Assembly: GCA_965232165.1 (NCBI GenBank)
Contig: CBDDOY010000001.1
Span: forward strand, 1,488,001-1,552,000
From: UBA2779 sp965232165
GTDB lineage: Bacteria; Spirochaetota; Spirochaetia; DSM-2461
Length of the DNA: 64,000 bases
Direction: 5' to 3'
The notes under the pieces were generated by a model. It had not been told where the DNA came from. It made no database searches and saw nothing but the letters and a program-made list of their open reading frames with translations. Below, one piece after another: positions 35,210 to 43,857 of this stretch. The first letter of the stretch is position 1; the number at the start of each line of letters is the position of its first letter. Position numbers and translations under genes: made by a program.

Positions 35210-35842
35210 TCAATCAAGATATCCTTCTTCGGCAACATATTTCTTGGCCATCGCCATATCCTGCGGAGCTATACGGTTTGCGTAAAGACCGAGGAAATCT
35301 CTGTCATATTTCGTTCCACACCACAGCAGTGTCCACGCAGAGCCGTTTTTCTGGGGACCCAATGCCTTGAAGCGGTCATAGACTTCTATATAGGCATCGA
35401 GAATATGCCTAGTTTCGCCTTCCGTGTAGTCGTCGCCCTGGCCAAGCCGGTTATAGATGTTGACAATCTCATCAATATAGATCAAATCCGGATCGTCACT
35501 GATCAATTCATTCAAGATGTAAAGTTCTGGCCATAAAAATATATCTTCCCAATATACCCCGGTGATATAGGAAAATGATTCACCGGCAAGCACTCTATGC
35601 TTGTCGGTGATGTAACGGGCTTTCGTTTCCGATTCAGTTTTTTTCTCGCTGTCTGCTGCTTCTTCACTCTCGTTATTCAAACCGGTGTTCCTTAGAGTAG
35701 CGGCTTGAGGACTGCTGAAGCCGACAGTATTATCTTTTTTCCCGTTAGTCCTAAATGTCAGTGCCAAAAGGATGATGACAAGCGGTATGAATAAGCCAAG
35801 ACCTATGGCGACTTTTCTTAGCGGTGAATCAGGCTTGTACAC
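35210..35842 (-). CDS. LysM-like single-pass membrane protein
   Basis: About 210 residues from the GTG at 35842 (MYKPDSPLRKVAIGLGLFIP). One membrane helix at ~12-34 is followed by a charged linker (~35-75), then HRVLAGESFSYITGVYWEDIFLWPELYILN, which resembles a LysM motif, and a C-terminal region ending MAKKYVAEEGYLD. LysM domains bind peptidoglycan; proteins of this layout recur in treponemes. The 5' end is uncertain: no ribosome-binding site is seen and the longer frame (to 35932) starts inside repeat R2. The original start or promoter may have been displaced by the repeat. Confidence 0.6.
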   Translation of the reverse strand: MYKPDSPLRKVAIGLGLFIPLVIILLALTFRTNGKKDNTVGFSSPQAATLRNTGLNNESEEAADSEKKTESETKARYITDKHRVLAGESFSYITGVYWEDIFLWPELYILNELISDDPDLIYIDEIVNIYNRLGQGDDYTEGETRHILDAYIEVYDRFKALGPQKNGSAWTLLWCGTKYDRDFLGLYANRIAPQDMAMAKKYVAEEGYLD

Positions 35843-35915
35843 AGTAGTATTATCGGTTTCAAGGCTATAAAATGAAAGGGTGATTTTGCAATGGGTGTGC
35901 CGCAGCTTTCCGATA

Positions 35916-36105
35916 TCAATATCTGGGCGCAACCCTTCGGGTCGGGCTTTTCACTCCAATGCCTTAATCTGGCAGCCTGTCTCCGGCTCATTGCCAATCG
36001 CCGGGGCAGCCAGCGGCATTTCCGTTTCAATCCCTTGCGCCTAAAGTCAACTGGAAATCTATTATGCAAAGCAGCACCTCAGCACTCAGGATTCAAAATT
36101 CAAAA
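35916..36105. repeat. R2 interspersed repeat, copy b with extended tail
   Basis: Core 35916-36042 as in copy a, then a shared tail of about 60 bp (CCTAAAGTCAA(C/T)TGGAAAT ... AAAGCAG) that is also present after the copy at 51961. Located at the 5' end of the LysM-like gene. Confidence 0.75.
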
Positions 36106-36111
36106 ATCATA

Positions 36112-36196
36112 TCCAATGCCTTAATCTGGCAGCCTGTCACCCGGCTCAATCGCAGGGGGACAGCCGGCGGCATTTCCGTTTCAATCCCTTGCGCTG
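36112..36196. repeat. R2 interspersed repeat, copy c, truncated
   Basis: Carries the right two-thirds of the unit (CCAATGCCTTAATCTGGCAG to CAATCCCTTGCGCT), in the same direction as copy b and only 70 bp after its core. Confidence 0.7.
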
Positions 36197-36208
36197 GCAT
36201 CTGGGCGC

Positions 36209-36315
36209 ACAAACCCCGCCAGGTTCTTGACTCGATCTTCTCCGCCTGCCTGCACTGCCTGGTGCAGGCGGAAAATCTCTTCGTCAATTTCCAAAAGCGG
36301 TTTTCAGAGGTGTCC
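36209..36315. mobile_element. MITE family 1, degenerate internal-deletion copy
   Basis: Has AACCCC, TTCTTGACTCGATCTTC at the left and CTTCGTCAATTTCC, GCGGTTTTCAGAGGTGTCC at the right, with about 55 bp missing from the middle and a diverged end. It lies 13 bp after R2 copy c. Confidence 0.65.
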
Positions 36316-36660
36316 TGAAGTGGTTTCTTACCCGACATGATTGCGATTCGCCGATTGCGGCAGCAAGAGAGGCTAGCCGGTTTATCGACACGTCCAACGC
36401 ACATAAGACTCCCTCAGGCATTGAGCGAATTGACTCCTGAAGAATCTTGTTTTCAGGGCTTATTGGCTGATGATGGATTAAATAGCTGGACAATAGGCAT
36501 GAAACCGGAATTTCCTGATTTTCTGTCGGGCCATTGGGACTCAATACAATATGCCCCGACGAATAGCGCTGTAAAAATATTTTTGGAGAATCTCTAATTT
36601 GATGGATATAGATTTGACAGACAAGGCATTATGCCATAAGCTGTAAGTATAGGGTATGCA
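36316..36660. other. Intergenic, gene debris only
   Basis: One plus-strand frame (about 36316-36438) reads HDCDSPIAAAREASRFIDTS, which looks protein-like, before a stop. An overlapping 86-codon frame starts at 36337. Neither has a ribosome-binding site or a recognisable domain, so a decayed gene is the best reading. Confidence 0.3.
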
Positions 36661-37221
36661 ATGATTGACACCGTCCTTCTTGAAAACTATAAAATCAATG
36701 ACACCATGAGCGTAAGAACTGAGGAAATTAATCAAATTGCCAGAAGTCTGATATTGCGAATCTCAGGGCAGATTGATTTCGACAACGCATGGCCGTTTCT
36801 AGATCGGGTAAATAGTTTCATTGCAAAAGGCTATATCATGCTTATCCTTGACTGTACAGATGTCAATTACATTTCCAGCTCAGGAATAGGCGCGTTGGTT
36901 TCAATCGAAAAAGAGTTATTATCAAGAAACGGCACAATGGTGCTTGTAGGCCTTCGACAGAAGGTTTTTGACCTTTTCGATTTACTGGGATTTCGTGATC
37001 ACTTTGACTACAATAACACAGTGGAAGAAGCTGTTGGGGTATATTGTGAGAACAACTATTGCCTTGATGATGATGAAATCAATAAGAATTCTCCTCTTGT
37101 CTTCCGTTGCCCAATATGTGCTAAAAAACAGAAGGCTGAGCGAAGCGGACGCTTCAGATGCAGTTTTTGCAGGTTTATTGTCGAAATTGACGAGGATGGC
37201 GAAGTTTTTGCCCGGCGGTGA
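36661..37221 (+). CDS. STAS-domain anti-sigma-factor antagonist with C-terminal zinc ribbon
   Basis: A 186-residue cytoplasmic protein. Residues ~25-125 are a STAS domain: SLILRISGQIDFDNAWPFLD, then LDCTDVNYISSSGIGALVSI, with the Ser of the DxSxxG-like site that partner-switching kinases phosphorylate. Residues ~143-175 hold two Cys pairs (CPICAKK and CSFC) as a zinc ribbon, followed by an acidic end. STAS antagonists release a sigma factor or another partner from an inhibitor. No kinase or phosphatase partner is next to it, so its switch is unknown. The added zinc ribbon is uncommon. Confidence 0.8.
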   Translation: MIDTVLLENYKINDTMSVRTEEINQIARSLILRISGQIDFDNAWPFLDRVNSFIAKGYIMLILDCTDVNYISSSGIGALVSIEKELLSRNGTMVLVGLRQKVFDLFDLLGFRDHFDYNNTVEEAVGVYCENNYCLDDDEINKNSPLVFRCPICAKKQKAERSGRFRCSFCRFIVEIDEDGEVFARR

Positions 37222-37320
37222 CGAAACCTCCCGAGGCTTGAAGCCGTTCTTTTTCCCGCCTATGCCAAGTCGTGATGAACCATCATTGACTTTGATTAGA
37301 CAACTGTTCATGATTAATCA

Positions 37321-38826
37321 ATGAATCGCCGCTTCCAATTCTTTAGTATCTTCGTTTTTTGTGTACTGCCGTTAAGTAGTCAAGCCGAAGACATCTCCGA
37401 AAAAAGCAAAGTCTATGTGATCCCGTTAAGAGAGGATGTTGAGCGGCACCTTGGTGTGTTCCTTGGCCGCTCTCTCGAAGAGGCCGAACAGGCCGGCGCA
37501 GAATTAATCATCATTGAAATTGACACCTTGGGAGGCCGTGTGGATACGGCCCTGGAAATTACAGGTAAGATAGGCTCGGCAGCCTGGGCTAAAACGGTGG
37601 CGTATATTCCCTCAGATAGCAGCGGGCGGGGGGTGAGCTGGTCGGCAGGGGCCCTTATCGCATTTTCCTGCTCCGAGCTATGGATGGCGCCGGGCACTTC
37701 TCTGGGGGCCGCCGCACCAGTTTATCAAACCGCCGAAGGAACACAAGTGGCCGATGAAAAAGTCGTAAGCGCTGTAAGAGGGCAGATGGCCGCGCTTGCA
37801 GAAAAGAACGGCTACCCGATAAATATCGCTCTGGCCATGGTCGATGCGGATATTGTCCTATCAGAGGTCGAAGTAGGCGGAGAAATTGTCCTGTCTACAG
37901 AAGAAGAGATTGAGGCAATGAAAAATAAAGGCATTGCGATGGAACTCGGGAAGACCGTCAGCAAGGCCGGGAAGCTGCTTACCTTGACGGCCGGTGAAAT
38001 GGCAAAATACGGTGTATCAAAGGGCTTGGTTTCAACGCGGGAGAACCTCATCACATCTTATGGCTACAGCATGGACGATGTTCGGGTCAGGACAAAGACA
38101 CGCTCCGATTCTATCATCACCCTCCTGACAAGCCGCATTGTCACCAGCCTTCTGCTCATTGTCGGGCTTGTGGCGCTGTACCTTGAAATCACAAGCCCCG
38201 GTTTCGGCATACCGGGAACCATAGCCTTGATGTGTTTCATCGTCGTTTTTGGAGCGGGCGGATTGATGGGCCGTCTCGGATCGCTTGAGCTGTTAATGTT
38301 TTTTGCTGGTTTCGCATTGCTTCTTCTGGAGATATTCATCATTCCGGGTTTTGGTATCGCAGGTATACTTGGCTTCTTGCTGATCACGGCCTCGTTTGTA
38401 TTTAGTCTTCAAGATTTTTATTGGCCCGAATTCGATTGGCAGTGGGCCGTTGCGCGCAGAAATTTGGGGGTCGTCGGCATAGGTGTCATCGGCAGTATTT
38501 TTACGATAGGGTTCATTATGGCAACCGTACCCAGGGCGAGTGTGTTTTCCCGCCTGATTCTTCAGGATTCTAAGAGTCCCGGATATGCGGGCTCTTCACG
38601 GCAAGTTGATGAGAAAGAAGAGACCGGTCTCTCCGATATGAAGGATACAGTGACAGCCGAGGCCAAGGGCACAGCGATAACCGATCTGCGCCCAGTAGGG
38701 AAGGTGAGAATCGGCAATCGTGTGATTGTCGCGGAAACCAATGGAGAGTATTGTGTAAAAGGCACTCGCGTCACCGTGCTTCACGCCGATGGGATAAGAG
38801 TGGTTGTGGTACCCAAGGAGGTATGA
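37321..38826 (+). CDS. NfeD-family membrane-bound serine protease (long form)
   Basis: A 501-residue protein: signal peptide (FFSIFVFCVLPLSSQA), a ClpP-class serine protease domain at ~30-235 (LIIIEIDTLGGRVDTALEI, GVSWSAGALIAFSCSELWMAPG with the nucleophile Ser in SAGA, APVYQTAEG), four to six membrane helices at ~260-405, and a C-terminal OB-fold NfeD domain at ~440-501 (GTAITDLRPVGKVRIGN). Long NfeD proteins pair with SPFH proteins and are thought to process membrane proteins; the next gene is exactly such a partner. No ribosome-binding site is evident at the ATG. Confidence 0.88.
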   Translation: MNRRFQFFSIFVFCVLPLSSQAEDISEKSKVYVIPLREDVERHLGVFLGRSLEEAEQAGAELIIIEIDTLGGRVDTALEITGKIGSAAWAKTVAYIPSDSSGRGVSWSAGALIAFSCSELWMAPGTSLGAAAPVYQTAEGTQVADEKVVSAVRGQMAALAEKNGYPINIALAMVDADIVLSEVEVGGEIVLSTEEEIEAMKNKGIAMELGKTVSKAGKLLTLTAGEMAKYGVSKGLVSTRENLITSYGYSMDDVRVRTKTRSDSIITLLTSRIVTSLLLIVGLVALYLEITSPGFGIPGTIALMCFIVVFGAGGLMGRLGSLELLMFFAGFALLLLEIFIIPGFGIAGILGFLLITASFVFSLQDFYWPEFDWQWAVARRNLGVVGIGVIGSIFTIGFIMATVPRASVFSRLILQDSKSPGYAGSSRQVDEKEETGLSDMKDTVTAEAKGTAITDLRPVGKVRIGNRVIVAETNGEYCVKGTRVTVLHADGIRVVVVPKEV

Positions 38827-38828
38827 TT

Positions 38829-39830
38829 ATGAATTTTATTCCTTTGTTCTTATGGGCGATTGCAGGAGTTCTCGCCCTATTTTTCCTGGTCGTATTGATC
38901 AAGTTTTTCGGATTGTGGCTGCGTGCCTTGGTTTCAGGCGCAAAAGTCGGCCTGGCACGTTTGGTAGGAATGTGGATACGTCGTGTAAACACGAACACCA
39001 TCGTCGATAGCCGCATCGTTTTGGTTAAGGGCGGTCTGCCGATCCATACCGATCTGCTGGAGACTCATTATCTCACCGGCGGTGATGTGGTGCGTGTTTC
39101 CCGTGCCTTGGTGGCGGCCGCAAAGGCAAAGATTGATTTACCCTTTGAGCGTGCTGCAGCCATTGATCTGGCGGGGCGTGATGTGCTGGACGCAGTAAAA
39201 ACCAGCGTCAATCCGAAAGTGATTGACTGCCCGAACCCCGAATCGGGCAAAACCACTATCGATGCCGTTGCCAAAGACGGCATCCAGCTCAAGGCCAAGG
39301 CCCGGGTAACCGTCCGGGTGAATATCGATCAGCTTATAGGCGGCGCCTCGGAAGAAACAATCATAGCCAGAGTCGGGGAAGGCATAGTCACAACCATTGG
39401 CTCTGCCGATTCCTACAAGCATGTCTTGGAAAATCCTGACCAAATCTCCAAACGCGTGTTAGAAAAGGGATTAGACGCCGGCACGGCCTTCGAGATCCTC
39501 TCCATCGACATTGCCGATGTCGATGTCGGCTCAAACGTCGGCGCCAAGCTTCAGGCAGACCAGGCCGAAGCGGACTTAAGACGCTTCCAAGCCGAGGCCG
39601 AGCAGCGAAGGGCCGCCGCCCGTGCGAGAGAACAGGAAATGGTGGCCCAGGTTCAGGAAAACCGCGCCAAGGTGGTACTGGCCGAGGCCGAAATACCCAT
39701 GGCCATCGCACAATCCTTCCGTGACGGCAATATCGGCATAATGGATTACTACCGTCTTCGCAATCTCCAGGCCGACACCGATATGAGAAGCAATATCGGC
39801 AAACCATCAGAGCCTACGGAGCAGGAATAG
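38829..39830 (+). CDS. floA: Flotillin-like SPFH protein FloA
   Basis: A 333-residue protein (family length about 330) with an N-terminal membrane hairpin (FLWAIAGVLALFFLVVLIKF), a long SPFH domain (INTNTIVDSRIVLVKGGL-like region, TTIDAVAKDGIQLKAKARVT, VGEGIVTTIGSADSYKHVLE), and a coiled coil rich in Ala/Glu/Arg (LQADQAEADLRRFQAEAEQR). FloA proteins organise membrane microdomains. AAGGAGGT at 38815-38822 lies 6 nt before ATG 38829, which decides the start; ATG 38823 is too close. It begins 2 bp after the nfeD stop, an arrangement conserved in many bacteria. Confidence 0.92.
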   Translation: MNFIPLFLWAIAGVLALFFLVVLIKFFGLWLRALVSGAKVGLARLVGMWIRRVNTNTIVDSRIVLVKGGLPIHTDLLETHYLTGGDVVRVSRALVAAAKAKIDLPFERAAAIDLAGRDVLDAVKTSVNPKVIDCPNPESGKTTIDAVAKDGIQLKAKARVTVRVNIDQLIGGASEETIIARVGEGIVTTIGSADSYKHVLENPDQISKRVLEKGLDAGTAFEILSIDIADVDVGSNVGAKLQADQAEADLRRFQAEAEQRRAAARAREQEMVAQVQENRAKVVLAEAEIPMAIAQSFRDGNIGIMDYYRLRNLQADTDMRSNIGKPSEPTEQE

Positions 39831-39835
39831 AATCT

Positions 39836-40351
39836 GTGAGGGATATCATCGAGAATCTAACCGGTTTAATACCCGCCCTGCTTTCCATTATGTGGATTCT
39901 CCGAATAGTGTCTAAACGCAGAAAATCCACAAAGGCTTCATCCCAAGGAAAACCGGCTCCAAAACCATTCTTCCGGAAACCTGAGGCCGCAGTGTCTTCT
40001 AAGGAATCCGAAACTAAGAAGATGGTGAAAAAACGCCTGCCGAATCCTCATCTGGAGTCCTTGTTTGAGGTTTTTCATGATCCAATCACCGGCGCAAGCA
40101 GGCCGGTAATTGCACCTGTAAAGGCCCGCCGCAAAGATGTTCCAATGACAGAAAACCGCCCTTCTAGCAGCCGCCCTGCCGATAAAGCCCCGGATACTGT
40201 ACCTCTTGAGGATATGAAAAATAAGCCGAATACCAGCCCTGTCAAGTATATATCCCCAATATTGGCTCGCCTTGACAGACTCCCTCCCTTGGAGAGGGCA
40301 ATGATTTGGAGTTTCATCCTCGATAAACCGCCGGGTATAAAAGACGGTTAG
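39836..40351 (+). CDS. Conserved small membrane-anchored protein of unknown function
   Basis: A 171-residue product from a GTG start 5 bp after floA. One hydrophobic segment near the N-terminus (LIPALLSIMWILRIV) is followed by a long, basic, low-complexity linker, and a short ordered C-terminal motif, RLPPLERAMIWSFILDKPPG. I recognise no domain. Its place right after floA suggests a role at the same membrane sites; the end motif could be a docking segment. Confidence 0.65.
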   Translation: MRDIIENLTGLIPALLSIMWILRIVSKRRKSTKASSQGKPAPKPFFRKPEAAVSSKESETKKMVKKRLPNPHLESLFEVFHDPITGASRPVIAPVKARRKDVPMTENRPSSSRPADKAPDTVPLEDMKNKPNTSPVKYISPILARLDRLPPLERAMIWSFILDKPPGIKDG

Positions 40352-40378
40352 TTCTCAGCCGATCATTTCTATCATCCG

Positions 40379-41974
40379 ATGATGAAAATGATGAAGACAA
40401 CGATTTATATTGCGGGACTCGTATTCCTCGCCTCCGTCATCGAGCTAGGGGCTGCTGAGGCATGGTTTCGCAGGCTGGATATTGACGCCTATGAGAACAT
40501 AATCGGTCTTTCTCGGGTAAGTGCCTCTGAAGCCGCTGAAATAAACGCATACTTATTCATCTACGACAGTGCCGGGCGTTTGAACAGGGTTGAATATCGG
40601 TGTACGGGTCATGCCCTGCCAGACCCAAGTTTTGGCGTGCAAAGAATAGAAATTTTCTATGAAGGGCGCTCTATCTACCGGAAGTATACCGATGGGACAG
40701 GGAAACCCATGGCCGATGAGAGCGGTATATGGGGGACTCGTGTGATATTGGACAGGCACGGAAGAAATATCGGAGTGGTTTTCTACGATGAGTATGAAAA
40801 CATCGTGCCCGATATGAAAGGCATCGCTCAACGGCTTTGGACATTGGACAAGTCTGGCCGAAAATCCCTGGAACGGTTCTTCGATTCCTTCGGCGCACGG
40901 GTCGTGGACAATAGAGGTGTCGCAGCGATTCAGTATCAGTGGAATTCTTCAGACAAGCTGATTGAACGCCGTTATCTCAGTCTTGAGGGCTCACCCGTAT
41001 TGGCACGGGATGAAGGGGTCTATAAATACCGCTGGATTCGCGACGAGAGGGGCTATCCCGTCAGAGAAGACCGTTTCGGGATACAAGGAGAGCCGATCAT
41101 AGCGGCAGATGGTTCGGCAGTCATTGAGTGGGTGCGGGATGAGAACGGCCGAGTGACGAAAGAGTTCCGGCGCGACAATCATTTCCTTCCCCACGCCGAT
41201 TCCAACGGGGTCGCCGGTTACCGATATACTTATGATACCATCGGCAACCTCATAAAACAGATGCATTATGATGCTTCCGGTCGGCCCACTCGGGATATTT
41301 CAGGGGTGGCGGCCTATCAATGGATACACTATCCGCAGGGGAACGAACTCGAACAACTGAATCTTGACGAAGAAGGCCGCCTTCTTGAGGATGATTCCGG
41401 AATGGCATCTTACCGATGGGTATACGATCATCGTGGTCTGATATTATCTTCCATTAGCTTCGGAGTGGACGATAGACCGAAACAGGACGTATGGGGGATC
41501 GCTCAGTATCAATATGTTTACAATAACAGGCGTCAGCTTGTCGAAGCATCCAGCTACAGGGACTGGGAAACCCTTTCCGCCGACAATACCGGAATCGCCA
41601 TTTATCGCTGGAACTACGATTCCCAAGGAAACCGCAGTTTAGAACAGCACTATGCGGCCAATGGATCAATGGTGGAAGACTCTTCAGGCATAGCCGAATA
41701 CCGCTGGACCTATGACAGCGAAAATCGTTTAAACAAACAGCAGCAGTTTGGTCTCTACAATCAGCTCAAGGCAGATCATGAGGGAGTCGCAATTTATACC
41801 TGGACTTATGATGGATATGGCAGGGTCATTGAACAGCGGCATTACGGAGTTGACAGTCAACTGATAGATGACACCTCCGGCACTGCCTGGACCAAGTGGT
41901 CTTACGACCAGGAAGGGCATCCGCTAACCTTCGCTAGGTTTGACCGCCATACTCTGCCAATTGACGGGAACTGA
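40379..41974 (+). CDS. Secreted protein of ~12 tandem 32-residue YD-like repeats
   Basis: A 531-residue protein with a signal peptide (TTIYIAGLVFLASVIELGAAEA). From about residue 45 to the end it is a run of 32-residue repeats of the form G(V/I)AxYRWxYDxxGxxxxxxxY followed by xxxGxPxxDxS, for example GVAGYRYTYDTIGNLIKQMH, GIAIYRWNYDSQGNRSLEQH and GIAEYRWTYDSENRLNKQQQ. The YDxxG core recalls RHS/YD repeats, but the unit is longer and no toxin or core domain is attached. Function unknown; a surface binding or packing role is plausible. No ribosome-binding site is visible, and several ATGs lie at 40379-40391. Confidence 0.75.
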   Translation: MMKMMKTTIYIAGLVFLASVIELGAAEAWFRRLDIDAYENIIGLSRVSASEAAEINAYLFIYDSAGRLNRVEYRCTGHALPDPSFGVQRIEIFYEGRSIYRKYTDGTGKPMADESGIWGTRVILDRHGRNIGVVFYDEYENIVPDMKGIAQRLWTLDKSGRKSLERFFDSFGARVVDNRGVAAIQYQWNSSDKLIERRYLSLEGSPVLARDEGVYKYRWIRDERGYPVREDRFGIQGEPIIAADGSAVIEWVRDENGRVTKEFRRDNHFLPHADSNGVAGYRYTYDTIGNLIKQMHYDASGRPTRDISGVAAYQWIHYPQGNELEQLNLDEEGRLLEDDSGMASYRWVYDHRGLILSSISFGVDDRPKQDVWGIAQYQYVYNNRRQLVEASSYRDWETLSADNTGIAIYRWNYDSQGNRSLEQHYAANGSMVEDSSGIAEYRWTYDSENRLNKQQQFGLYNQLKADHEGVAIYTWTYDGYGRVIEQRHYGVDSQLIDDTSGTAWTKWSYDQEGHPLTFARFDRHTLPIDGN

Positions 41975-42028
41975 AGAGCATCTCTGAAGCGCCCCCGAGG
42001 TTCTGTGGAGGCGCCAGTTCTTTTTTTA

Positions 42029-42191
42029 GGGCACCTCTAAAAAACAGCTTCAGGAAATTGACGAAGAAATTTTTTGTCGATACAAGGCGGCAAAAGCTCA
42101 AGCGTAGCTTAAGCTACGTGAGCATTTTGACAACGCAGTAGCGACGGAAAAGATCGAGTCAAGAACTAAATGGGGTTTTTTAGAGGTGCCC
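42029..42191. mobile_element. MITE family 1, full copy D
   Basis: A 163-bp element, same orientation as copy B, with both ends intact (GGGCACCTCTAAAAAAC ... TTTTTTAGAGGTGCCC). No clear target duplication. R2 copy d starts 20 bp to its right. Confidence 0.9.
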
Positions 42192-42211
42192 CGCAGATTA
42201 TCAATGAGAAT

Positions 42212-42334
42212 TGCGCAAGGGATTGCAGCGGAAATGCCGCTGGCTGCCCCGGCGATTGGCAATGAGCCGGAGACAGGCTGCCAGATTAAGGCATTGGAGC
42301 GGAAAGCCCGACCCGAAGGGTTGCGCCCAAATAC
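42212..42334. repeat. R2 interspersed repeat, copy d (inverted)
   Basis: Reads GCGCAAGGGATTG to GGTTGCGCCCAAATA, the reverse complement of the other R2 copies, at about the usual length. Adjacent to MITE copy D, which is also reversed relative to copy A. Confidence 0.8.
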
Positions 42335-42661
42335 TGATTTTGAAAATTACGAAACACCAGCCTTCATACGCAAGGGAAATTCTCAACAATACTGCAGAAA
42401 TAGCATTGCACTCTTCTTGTCCTTCGTGTAAAATAGCACACAATAGACAAGGATTAGACTGCGCGTTGAGGAATGCCGCACAATGACCGACATGCCTGAA
42501 ATGCGTTAGAGTATTCTTCTATAGCTGTCAGTTTGAGAGATTGCCTATCATTAACTTGCTGGCCAGGCTGCGCCGTGGCCAAGCATACATTAAAAACTCG
42601 GCTTTACTTCTATATGTATACAATAGAAAAACTAAGGCCGAAGTATTCTAAGGAGGAATAC
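42335..42661. other. Intergenic leader of the TRAP locus
   Basis: No gene supported. A strong AAGGAGGA (42650-42657) directly precedes the TAXI gene. No confident promoter boxes were found. Confidence 0.4.
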
Positions 42662-43648
42662 ATGAAAAAGGTTTTGTCGGTATTATTTATGCTCAGCTTA
42701 GTTGCTGGCTTTGGTTTTGCCAACGGCGGCAATGAAGCAGCGGATGGACCAAGTTACGTCACGATTGGAACCGGTGGTGTCACAGGGGTCTACTATCCCA
42801 CCGGAGGCGCCATCTCGAAAATTGTCAATCAAAAAAGTGCTGAGTATAATCTACGGGTGACAGTCGAATCGACCGGCGGATCAGTTTACAACGTGAACGC
42901 CATCATGTCTGGAGATTTAGAATTTGGGATAGTCCAGTCCGATAGGCAGTATCAGGCTTACACCGGAACGGCTGATTGGGAGGGCAAGCCACAGGAAAAA
43001 TTGAGGGCCGTTTTCTCGATTCACCCCGAATCTGTTTCTCTGCTCGCCTCTGATGATTCAGGCATTTACAGCCTGGACGACTTAAGAGGCAAGATTGTCA
43101 ATATCGGAAATCCCGGTTCAGGACAGCGCGGCAATGCCGTAGATATATTGACGGCCGCCGGCATCAACCCTGATACAGACATAAGAGCCGAAGGGATCAA
43201 GGCCGCCGAAGCGGCGGGCATGCTGCAGGATGGCCGTATAGATGCCTACTTCTACACGGTGGGGCATCCCAACGGTTCATTTAAGGAAGCGACTTCAGGT
43301 TCCAAGAAAGTACACTTTGTCCCTTTGGAAGGAGCGCCGGTGGATAAGCTTGTTGGAGAGTACCCCTATTATTCCAAATCCATCATTCCTGTCATGGCCA
43401 ACTATCAGGGCGCAACCAATTCCGGCGATGTGCCGTCCTTCGGAGTGAAGGCAACCTTCTGCACTTCTGCCGATATCAGCGATGATATTGTGTACGCCAT
43501 TGTCAAGGAAGTGTTTGAAAACTTGGAAGATTTCAAGAAACTCCATCCCGCCTATGCAATTCTCACGGCCAAGGATATGCTGGCAGGGCTCTCCGCCCCC
43601 CTTCATCCTGGAGCCGAGAAATACTTCAAGGAAGCCGGATTGCTTTAG
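42662..43648 (+). CDS. TRAP transporter solute receptor, TAXI family
   Basis: A 328-residue periplasmic binding protein. ATG 42662 follows AAGGAGGA by 4-5 nt and gives a signal peptide (VLSVLFMLSLVAGFGFANGG); a longer frame to 42533 is not supported. The TAXI signature YVTIGTGGVTGVYYPTGGAI opens the mature protein, with STGGSVYNVNAIMSGDLEFGIVQSD and LRGKIVNIGNPGSGQRG downstream. It captures an organic acid or amino acid (glutamate-like ligands are known) for the fused TRAP permease next to it. A GA/CT-rich inverted repeat lies just after its stop (about 43667-43708), which could reduce read-through. Confidence 0.9.
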   Translation: MKKVLSVLFMLSLVAGFGFANGGNEAADGPSYVTIGTGGVTGVYYPTGGAISKIVNQKSAEYNLRVTVESTGGSVYNVNAIMSGDLEFGIVQSDRQYQAYTGTADWEGKPQEKLRAVFSIHPESVSLLASDDSGIYSLDDLRGKIVNIGNPGSGQRGNAVDILTAAGINPDTDIRAEGIKAAEAAGMLQDGRIDAYFYTVGHPNGSFKEATSGSKKVHFVPLEGAPVDKLVGEYPYYSKSIIPVMANYQGATNSGDVPSFGVKATFCTSADISDDIVYAIVKEVFENLEDFKKLHPAYAILTAKDMLAGLSAPLHPGAEKYFKEAGLL

Positions 43649-43857
43649 TTTACAATGATCAAAAAGCCTCTTCCCTCTCCTTAGACCAAGGCAGAGGAGA
43701 GGAGAGGTTCTGAAATCGTATCGCTCTTATTACGCGCAGAGATTTCAGGCTGCATGCTTCCCGCCGCATCAACAAAATGAGGATTGGTGAAGAGGCTCCA
43801 AAGTCTGCCGGAGACCGAACTGCTCAGCAAATTCGACTCCGCTGTGAGAAAAAATAT

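Noticed and set aside
36284..36597. Opposed 86-codon frames
   Set aside because: Both overlap repeat debris, lack ribosome-binding sites and match no recognised family.
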